A stretch of DNA of 64,000 bases, from positions 14,122,148 to 14,186,147 of the forward strand of contig CM061914.1 of assembly GCA_031002005.1 (NCBI GenBank), given 5' to 3'. Each line of letters starts with the position of its first letter. Positions within the stretch are counted from its first letter, which is position 1. Below, in pieces: positions 56,157 through 64,000 of the stretch. The notes under the pieces were generated by a model. It was not told the origin of the DNA. It did not search any database and saw only the letters and a program-made list of their open reading frames with translations. The translations under genes were made by a program, and so were the position numbers. This stretch comes from Vandiemenella viatica. Lineage: Eukaryota; Arthropoda; Insecta; Orthoptera; Morabidae.

Positions 56157-59100
56157 AGTAGTAGTAGTATTTTATTTGTCCTCTAAATCATATACACGTA
56201 CTTTATACATAATGATATGAGACACATCAATTATAAAACATGATTTACTTTAAATTATTTACATTACATTATTTACTTTAAATTAATTCATACAATTCAG
56301 ATTTTATTCTGCAGGGTAAAAGGAGTGGTATTGAAGGTATGGCATCAATAATTTCTTAAAAAGATCCCCTTTCTGATGTTGCTTTTACATTATGCGGTAA
56401 TTTATTGAAAAGCTTAATCCTTATTTGAAATGTTCCATTTTGATATGTTTTTGTTTTTGTATGCATAATATGCAAATCTGGTTGTTTCTTTGTGAAATGA
56501 TCATGTATCTTGTTATTTGTTTTAAGAGCTGCATCTTTGCTTATGACATTATTTCTAAAAAATATAACAGTTTCAAAGATGTAAATGCTTGATAGTGGAA
56601 GAATATTCATATATTTAAATAAGGGTCTACAAGATTCCCATGATTTGTGATTTGTCATTATTCTTATTGCTTTCTTCTCAATTTTGAAAGTATTTACTGC
56701 ATCTGATGATAAACCCCAAAATATAATTCCATACTTTATTTGTGAGTGAAAATGGGCAAAGTATGCATTTTTCAAAGTTTGTTTACTAGTGGTTAATTTT
56801 AAGATACATAATGCATAACAGATTTGATTTAATTTAGAGTTCTAATATTGATTATTTCTATTCCATTTAAGATCAGATTGAATCTATAAACCTAGAAATT
56901 TTTAATCTAATTTGTTTGCTAAAGTCTGATTGTTCAAAATAATATTTGGGTTGGCAGGGTTCCTGTTTTGAGCAGTATGGAAATTTACTGCAATAGTTTT
57001 TTTCACAATTTATTATTAAATGATTGTTTTTGGATCATTCAGATAGCTGTTTAGTGGTTTTATTAATACTTTGCTGAGGAACTTCTTCAGTTTCACCTTT
57101 CATTATAAGTGTTGTGTCATCTGCAAAGAGAATATTATCATGTGACTTAACATTTTCATTACTGTCATTGATATACAAAAGAAACAGTGGGTGTCCAAGA
57201 ACTGAACCCTGTGGAATACCATGTTTAATACTTCTAATGTCTGATACATGCTCTCTGATTATTTCACTTTCTGGGTCCTTACATTTTAAGGTGACAACCT
57301 GTATCCTTCCATCAAGGTATGACTTGAACTATTTTTTTTTTCTTTTTTTTTTTTTTGCTATACCCCTGATACCATAATGATAAAGAGGATTTTTTGATCT
57401 ACCACATCAAAAGCTTTAGACAAATCAAGAAATATGCCAGATACTTTTTCTTTTTTATCAATTATTTTTAATATACCATTAATGCAAGTATAAATAGCTG
57501 TCTGGGTTGATTTCCCTGATCTAAATCCATGTTGTGAATCAGATAATACAGCGGTTCCCAACCTATGGGCCGCGACCCACTGGTGGGTCGCGGCGTGTTT
57601 TTTGGTGGGTCGCGGAAAAATCGAGGTTTTTGCCACCAAAATATATCTTAATATTTTTGAAAAACAAAATACAGAAATAAACTATGTGTAGAAACTGACT
57701 TAAGGTTAAAATTAACCAGTGTTAGTATTGATATCGATGCCCTCATCAGTAAACACCAGTGCCAGAAATCTGACTTATTGTAAAGTTGTGTTTCTATAAT
57801 AATTAAACGTATTTTTCATTATCTTCGTAAAAAAAAAGCGGGAGGCGTCTGTACAATGCATCGCCTCATCGAGCTGATGGTTGAAATTCCAGGATTAGTT
57901 AAAACTCGATTTGCAAATTAAAATGGCTCTGATGTGCCAAGTCATATATTGGTGAGAAACACCTATCAAACCCAATTTAGTGGTTCACTGGTAAGTTTAC
58001 CATTGTGTTTTCCTGCTCCCGGTCTTCTATATTTTCATACATTTGGTTGCAGTAAAACAATTATAAAGTTCCCAATCAACCACGAAAATCAGATCTGCAG
58101 GTGGTTTCCACCAAAAAGACCAGTTGCATGTTAATATGCTGATCGCGTTACTTCTAATCGTGGAATTTCAGCAGTCAACTTGATGAGGTGATGGTCTGTG
58201 CAGCCGCCTCCCGTTCTATAATATGTTTTATGTATTATCAATCCTTGTTTTTGTTGCTATTATATCCTTTGTACTAAAATTTGCCTTTTCGCAGGATAGG
58301 ATAGTCGATAGCGTATCGAGGTCATACAAAATTTCCCATTCTGATATTAGATAGACTCTCATATTAGGTGGGTCGCGACCATTTTTTTTACTTAAAAGTG
58401 GGTCATGTACCAATAAAGGTTGGGAACCGCTGAGATAATATATTATTCTTGTTAATGAAGCTTATTAACTTTTTATACATAATTCTCTCTAGTATTTTTG
58501 AGATAGCAGATGGGGCGGTAATAGGCCGATAGTTATCTAGTTTATTTGTTTCTTCCTTCTTATGTATCGGAATAACTTTTGCTATCTTTAGTATGTCTGG
58601 GAAAGTTCCAGACTGTAACGAACTAATAAATGTGTTAGTGGTCGAATTATGTATTTAGCATATTCCTTTAGGATTGTATCAGTAATTCCAACAATTCCTG
58701 CACAGAGTTTATTCTTTAGTTCTTTTAAGGCAATGGCAATTTTCTCCTCTTGTGCATTAATAAATAAAAATTGATCCACCTCATGTTCTTATCTTACTAT
58801 CGCCTTTTTTTTTTTAATTATATTTAAAGTTTTTAAATAGTTCTTCAGGAATACCAGCAAATAATCATTGAAAAGATTTGTTACCATAGTTGGGTCACTG
58901 ATTACATCGTTACTACACTTTAATTAAATATTTTGGTCTAATTTTTTAGTTTTACATGCTTCCTTTCTTATTACATCCTACATAGCTTTGCTTTTGTTAG
59001 TGGAGTTATAGATAAATCTATCATTTTGCAATTTTTTGGCTTCTTTTATAACTTTGTTTAATATAGCTGAGTATTTTTTATAGTAAGCCTCAAATTCAGG

Positions 59101-60010
59101 TGTAGTGTGGTTCTGTTTGTACACTTTGTGAAGCAGTCTCTTTTTTTGACATTAATCTTTTATTCCTTCTGTTATCCAGGTGTTATGAGATACACTTTTT
59201 TTATTTTATTTATTTTTAGAGGAAATGCTATATCAAAATAATATTTTAATAGCTTACTAAACATATTGAATTTCTCATTTAAATCATCTAATTGATAAAT
59301 ATCTGCCCATGGTTCCTTACTTAATAAATAATTGAAGTTTGCAATGTTTTCTTCACTAAATGATCTGGCTTTTATTTTCTTTGTGGCATTGTGTATATTT
59401 TTTTCTTTTAGTATCTGAGCGAAGTGATAACTGTAACCTGGGTTGTATACTTCAACTAAGAAACTCTGTTTATCTTTGATTTATGAAAATTTGATCAAGG
59501 GATGTCTTACTGAATTCTGTGACTCTTGTTTACTGTGTGATGAAAACTATATGAATTACGGAGTTGTGTTAACAAGTCTCTATTTTTGTTACTTTTTAGA
59601 TAGTCCACATTGAAATCTTCACAAATTATTAAATCAAGATTTTGCCTGCTAATATTGTTTAAGAGCGATTATAATCTTTGTATGAATAAGTCAAAATTTC
59701 CGTCCAGAGATTTGTACACACAAACTAATATATTTTTAAACTTGCATAGTTTATCTGCTGTGAATTCAAAGTTCTTTTCTGAAATCAAGTGATTATTATG
59801 CAACAAAGGTTCATATTCTATATTGTTTGTAAGTAAAATGCATACCCCCCCCCCCTTTTTTGGTTATAAGATCTACAATAATTGAAATATTAATACAATA
59901 CAATATTTGAAATATTAACATATTGAATATGTTCATTCTTAGCCAGTGCTCTGTAATACACAAAACTGAAATTTCTCTGATTTGATTGTTAACTAGTATC
60001 TCTAATAAAT
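56157..60010 (-). mobile_element. LINE F: non-LTR retrotransposon, decayed
   Basis: Minus strand from right to left. Endonuclease remnant LIICEDFNVDYL near 59630. RT parts KIAKVIPIHKKEETNKLDNY (about 58600-58540), then RIMYKKLISFINKNNIL, and after the MITE SDSQHGFRSGKSTQTAIY and GIFLDLSKAFDVVDQ (57450). A C-terminal YGIIFWGLS (about 56735) and FNKLPHNVK follow. The 3' end is at 56157 with a (TAC)n tail. Interrupted by the Charlie-like MITE at 57549-58432. Many stops elsewhere. Confidence 0.85.
57549..58432. mobile_element. Charlie-like hAT MITE, copy 2, nested in LINE F
   Basis: 884 bp, termini CAGCGGTTCCCAACC/GGTTGGGAACCGCTG identical to copy 1, exact 8-bp duplication AGATAATA (57541-57548 and 58433-58440). 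Removing it joins the LINE F frame (NNIL|SDSQHGF), which confirms the ends. The right about 300 bp matches copy 1; the left interior differs. Confidence 0.95.
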
Positions 60011-60559
60011 CAGTTTTATTTTAAATGGACTGAACATTCTAATGATATATCTTTAGTTTATTTTCATTATGTGTTGGTGCATCGTTTTCTCTCATGTTTC
60101 TGGTACTATTATAATACTTGTCTTTTTGTACAGAATTCTTGTCATGCTTTTGCCAAACCTGGTACATGTCGATCTTAATCAAGATCGGTTTTTTCAGTTT
60201 AGCTGTTAAAATGTAACAGACAGACAGAGTTACTTTCACATTTAAAATATTAGTGTAGATAACTGTGTCTGTGCCTATGTTACATGGATCAAATGGTGCA
60301 TTGGAATTCTTTATATTCATCTGGGGTAAAAATTTTGATTGCCAGAAGGCTTGCACCAGACTATTAAATTCATTGATTCTATTATGCAACAATTAAACCT
60401 CGAGATGATTTTTTAAATTATTTTCCAGTGTTTTGATGTGACATTGAAACAAAACATAAGCTATCACTAAGGTGTATGAGTGTAGACTTTCCCTGCGTGC
60501 TGATGCAATGTAATCCTCTCGGGTGTCCCGCCGGATACAGGGTGTTGTATAAACACGAC

Positions 60560-60591
60560 GTTCCGACAGCTGGCTCCGCTGTCTTCATCAG
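60560..60591 (-). other. Hammerhead-like core motif 3
   Basis: Minus strand: CCTGATGA, then a perfect 6-bp stem GACAGC/GCTGTC around GGAGCCA, then GGAAC. The first box is canonical; GAAA is replaced by GGAA(C). The loop GGAGCCA is almost that of motif 1 (GGAGCTA), so both derive from one family. Confidence 0.42.
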
Positions 60592-60699
60592 GATTCACGT
60601 CTTTTCTAACTGTCGCGAACTGACTGTCACTGCCTTGACTAGCTTAGCATCATTTCATGAACAGTTTCACTAATTTTTTTTTTTTGGTTGAACTGAACA

Positions 60700-61090
60700 C
60701 ACACACATAAAAAAATCCAATATTTACAGCTTTTGGCCCCTGTATCATGAACAAAATATGATACTAATTTGGATAGAAGTGTCCTATATGTCAACTGATG
60801 ATGTAATCTACCTCAGAGTGCAGATTTGCTGAATCCATTCAATAGATTTTCCATGAGGCTTGCACATACAAAAAAAGGGTCCTAAAATTTATGATTTTGG
60901 CCTTTGTATCATTGGAAACTTTATTACTGGCCTGAATAAAAAGTATGCTGTATGTTAAATGGTGACATAAGCTATCACTGTGTGAAGTTGTATAGGATTG
61001 CACTCATTAGTTTTTGTGTGATGCACAGACAGACAAGACAAGAACTTCAAAATGTACAGTTTTTCATTCTGTATCATAAGTTTCATGTGC
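60700..61090. repeat. Diverged direct repeats, period about 165 bp
   Basis: Blocks like ttttggccyytgtatcat recur near 60730, 60895 and, weakly, 61060. Aligned flanks include gtcaactgatgatgtaatctacc and gttaaatggtgacataagctatc. An old tandem duplication or small array. Confidence 0.45.
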
Positions 61091-61305
61091 AGACATAACT
61101 TTTGTACAATGTTATTTTACAGTACATATAAACAAAATATTATACTAAGCCTTTGTTTTGTATAATGAAGCATTATATAAGCTTAACAAGAATTAAAAAC
61201 TTAAAACTTGTATTTTCAGTAAATGTCTAAAAAAGTAACACAGATGTCTGTGATAACTGCTAGATTCACCGTGTGTATACTAATTTTTTATTTTCTTTTT
61301 CAAAG

Positions 61306-61415
61306 GTTATTGAATGGTTTTCCGAATACATACTCACTATCAAAGAATCTGACAGAGAATCTTGTAGCAAAATATGCTTCAAAACTTCCAATATGTATTG
61401 CAAGACCATCCATTG
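61306..61415 (+). CDS. Fatty acyl-CoA reductase, coding exon 4 (catalytic YxxxK)
   Basis: 110 bp after the acceptor tttctttttcaaag (61292-61305), donor GTAAGT at 61416. The first base completes the Lys codon split at the end of exon 3 and the last base starts the next codon (phase 1). It encodes LLNGFPNTYSLSKNLTENLV and LPICIARPSIG-type residues: PNTYSLSK holds the catalytic Tyr and Lys (YxxxK), and ARPS is the conserved FAR strand after it. Together exons 1-4 give about 238 residues of an enzyme normally near 500. The remaining NAD-binding part and FAR_C domain lie beyond the right edge. The intron before it (35.7 kb) is the longest here. Confidence 0.92.
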
Positions 61416-61440
61416 GTAAGTAATATAAATACAAATATGA

Positions 61441-64000
61441 ATTTAATAATAATAATAATTGATAAAATTGCGATAGAGCACCTGTTCTGTTGGCAATCTC
61501 CCTACACTCCCTCCTTTCCCCCTTCCAACCTACTTTTTCCCCTCCACTAATTTTTGCTTTATATTCTTTCAGTGTTTCCGGTAAGTTATTCATCACTTCT
61601 CTTGGCAATTTATTCCAGTCCCTCACTCCCTTTCCTATGAAAGAAAATTTTCCCTCACCCTTATGCCTGAAATCGAGTGCCAGCTTGTGGTCATGGTCAA
61701 CCTTACCCTTCCAAGCACCTCTCTTAATTTTCCCACCAATATCTTTCCATGCTTCATCCCCAGTATAGGCTTTGTACAGTCCCATGACTCTCTTCACCCT
61801 CCTTCTATCCTCTAATGAATCCCACTCCAGCTCCTTTATCATATTAGTTACCGAGTGTGTTCTGCGGTAATTTCTGGCAGCCCTCCTACGCACCCCCTCC
61901 AACTCGTGTTTGATACCCAAAATGTGGATCCCAAGCTACACCACCATATTCCAGCAGTGGTCTGACCAAAGTTTTGTACCCCAATTCCCTTACTCCTCTA
62001 GTGCATCCCTTCATCACTCTTTCCAACAGGTAAAGTATTTTGAACCCTTTCCCTGCCACCTGTCCAATGTGTTCTGCCCAGTTAACTTTGCAATGTAATG
62101 CCAAGGTATTTGCATTTCAATTCTTCAATAAGAAGCTCCTTCACCACTTTATAATCGTAATCAACCTTTAGCTTTTTATCTGTGTACCTAGTAAACTGAC
62201 TCTTCTTTGCATTTACGGTATCTTCATTCCATGTTGACTCACCCAGCTAGTTATCGTATCTAGATCACCCTGCAGCTGTTTACAGTCTTCTATTGTTTTG
62301 ATCATTTTATGTAACATTATGTCATCTGCAAACAATGTAATCTCTGACAGTAAACCTATAACACAATCATTCATTAGAATAACGAATAACAATGGTCCCA
62401 ATACACTACCTTCTGGGAGTCCCATGTTCACTTCTACTTTTTTTGATATTGCATTTTCTAACCTAACTTTTTGCATTATATCTTTTAAGAATTCTTCCAT
62501 CCAGAAAATCACCTTTTTATCAGCTCCAATAGTTTTTACCTTATTTAGCCCCATTTTCTGGCTCACTCTGTCAAAGGCCTTTGAAAGATCTAGTGCCACA
62601 CTATCAACTTGACCTCCCCTGTCCATTTCATCATAAATGTCTTGCATATATCCTAATAACTGAGATTCACACGAATATCCTTGTCTAATCGTGTTGCCAA
62701 CTTGAAAACCATTTACTTTCCTCACAGACATCTCTAATATGGTTGCATATTAATCTCTCCATTACTTTACCTATCACTGATGTCAAACCGATTGACCTAT
62801 AGTTTTCAACCCTGTTTGCACCCCTCCTTTATGGAACAGTACTATTATCGCACTTTCCAATCATCTGGTAAACAACAAGTATCCAGACTCAATTTAAATA
62901 ATGTTTCAAGGTAAGGTTCAATGTCCCATCCTACTATCTTTAATACATCTGTAGTAATATTATCAACACCAGCCCCTTTATGCTTTTTTAGATTCCTTAG
63001 TTCCTTCATGATATCTTCATATTTAATTTCAAATTTTGCAATCTGCTCCCGTCCAACTATGCCGAATAGGTTCATTGCCGGATATAATCCCAGAGTTATT
63101 GTCCCTAATGGACTCACTGAACCATTTACTCAATAAGCCTGCCTTTTTTAAGTCCTCCATTACTTCTTCTCCATCCTTATCAATAATTGTCTCAATACCC
63201 TCTCTTCCCCTCAAGTTTCCTGATGCAACTATAGAAATTTCTAGATGCATCAGACAGAAGTCGCCCTGCACCAATAATATTCTTCATAAACTCATCCTTA
63301 GCCAATTTCTTTGACATTATTAATTCCCTTGTTAGTTGTTTCATGACCTCCCTACTGCCTTGCTGTTTCTTAACTCTGTTATGTTCTCGTCTGACAAATC
63401 TCTTTAACCTCCTCACTTCCCTGTTATAGTATGAAGGTTCTGTACTTCTCTGTTTTGGTATAAACATTTCTTCACCCTTTCTTATCATTTCCTTGAACTC
63501 TTTCCACTTAGTTTCCACTGAACTTGTGCCATTCTTCCATTTAATAAAATTAACCCTGAAATATCTTTTCAGTTCAAGAGTTGTGCCTTTTTATGATGGT
63601 ATCTCTTTCCTCCTTCAGTTCAGGCCACTGGTCTACTGGATCCTTTTATATCCATCAGAACTGCATTACGATCACTACGGTTACTTGACACCCGATTAGG
63701 TTATCATCCGGCTTTATTAGGAAAATATCCAACATGTTTTGTCCCCTTAGTTTCTGCTCGACCACCTGTGTAAAGCTTCGTTCCCTTATAAGGTATTTGC
63801 TAATATTTCCTACCCAGTCGACACCTGGTAGGTTTAAATCCCCACCAATGATGACCATTCTATGCTCACCTCTGAAATCTTGCATATGAATTTAGTTTCT
63901 CCCCAAGAGCCTCATCTATATCATTTATTTTTCCACTACAGTAAGTAGCCAACACCCTGACTTTTTCTTTTTTATTTCCCCAAAAGTCTACCCCAAGTAA
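61441..64000 (-). mobile_element. LINE C, copy 2, in FAR intron 4
   Basis: The 3' end is at the left with a (TAA)n tail at 61445-61460. On the minus strand from right to left: endonuclease motif VIIGGDLNLPGVDW (about 63845), a linker with basic SYYNREVRRLKRFVRRE, MKELRNLKKHKGAGVDNITT (about 63010), RT with ALDLSKAFDRVS (about 62590), VNMGLPEGSVLGPLLFVIL (GVPQG changed to GLPEG), and ITLFADDIMLH (62335, intact), then LVRPLLEYGGVAWDP (about 61950) and the C-terminal DFRHKGEGKFSFIGKGVRD. A few frameshifts divide it. It continues past the right edge. Better preserved than copy 1 (19765-21405). Confidence 0.9.

Noticed and set aside
25570..61305. Possible missing FAR exon within the 35.7-kb intron 3
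   Set aside because: Exon 3 and exon 4 join in phase to give TPK-LLNGFPNTY, the standard FAR order; no extra residues are needed.
1..64000. CRISPR array, operon or prokaryotic gene cluster
   Set aside because: Tandem repeats present (122 bp, 167 bp) have no spacer structure, and all gene content is that of a eukaryotic genome with spliceosomal introns.

Overview
The window looks like a piece of a large, repeat-choked insect genome, probably a polyneopteran such as a locust or grasshopper. The reasons are very long introns, a fatty acyl-CoA reductase gene of insect type, and dozens of nested LINE, LTR, hAT, piggyBac and Tc1/mariner copies in various states of decay. The species is my inference; nothing here fixes it.

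The only host gene I recognise is a fatty acyl-CoA reductase (FAR) on the + strand. Four coding exons can be joined in frame: exon 1 (3663-3866), exon 2 (12366-12617), exon 3 (25424-25569) and exon 4 (61306-61415). They carry the NADPH-binding TGGTGFLG motif and the YxxxK catalytic motif. The gene continues past the right edge. Introns are about 8.5, 12.8 and 35.7 kb. Almost everything else is transposable-element sequence lying upstream of the gene or inside its introns.

Layout. 1-2107: 3' half of a LINE. 2108-3620: AT-rich, presumably FAR upstream sequence. Intron 1: a Tc1-like transposon split by a LINE fragment, then an internally deleted gag-only LTR retrotransposon (6531-10390) whose two outer flanks are inverted copies of the same Tc1 end. 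Intron 2: a long LINE (about 12785-17760, minus) interrupted by a piggyBac-like element with TTAA duplications and by a tRNA-derived SINE; degenerate LINEs, another SINE and a Charlie-like hAT MITE. Intron 3: hammerhead-like motifs, a 15.3-kb hAT element (29030-44354) with an exact 8-bp target duplication, itself filled with other elements, including a CR1-type LINE with intact ORF1 and ORF2; a second gag-only LTR element; a mariner with 122-bp inverted repeats; a 167-bp-period satellite array (50555-53150); two more LINEs and a second Charlie-like MITE. Intron 4 starts with a LINE inserted just after the exon 4 splice donor.

The most interesting part is the CR1-type LINE at 36312-40925. It has a 950-codon ORF2, an overlapping ORF1 with an SGNH-esterase-like domain, a correctly phased U UUU UUA slippery heptamer in the overlap (a candidate -1 frameshift site), and a 5' region built from about 5.5 tandem 122-bp monomers in an alternating A-B pattern. 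Other points of note are the recurring CTGATGA/stem/GAAA hammerhead-like motifs, the inverted-flank LTR element, and the nested insertions whose empty sites can be reconstructed exactly from target duplications.
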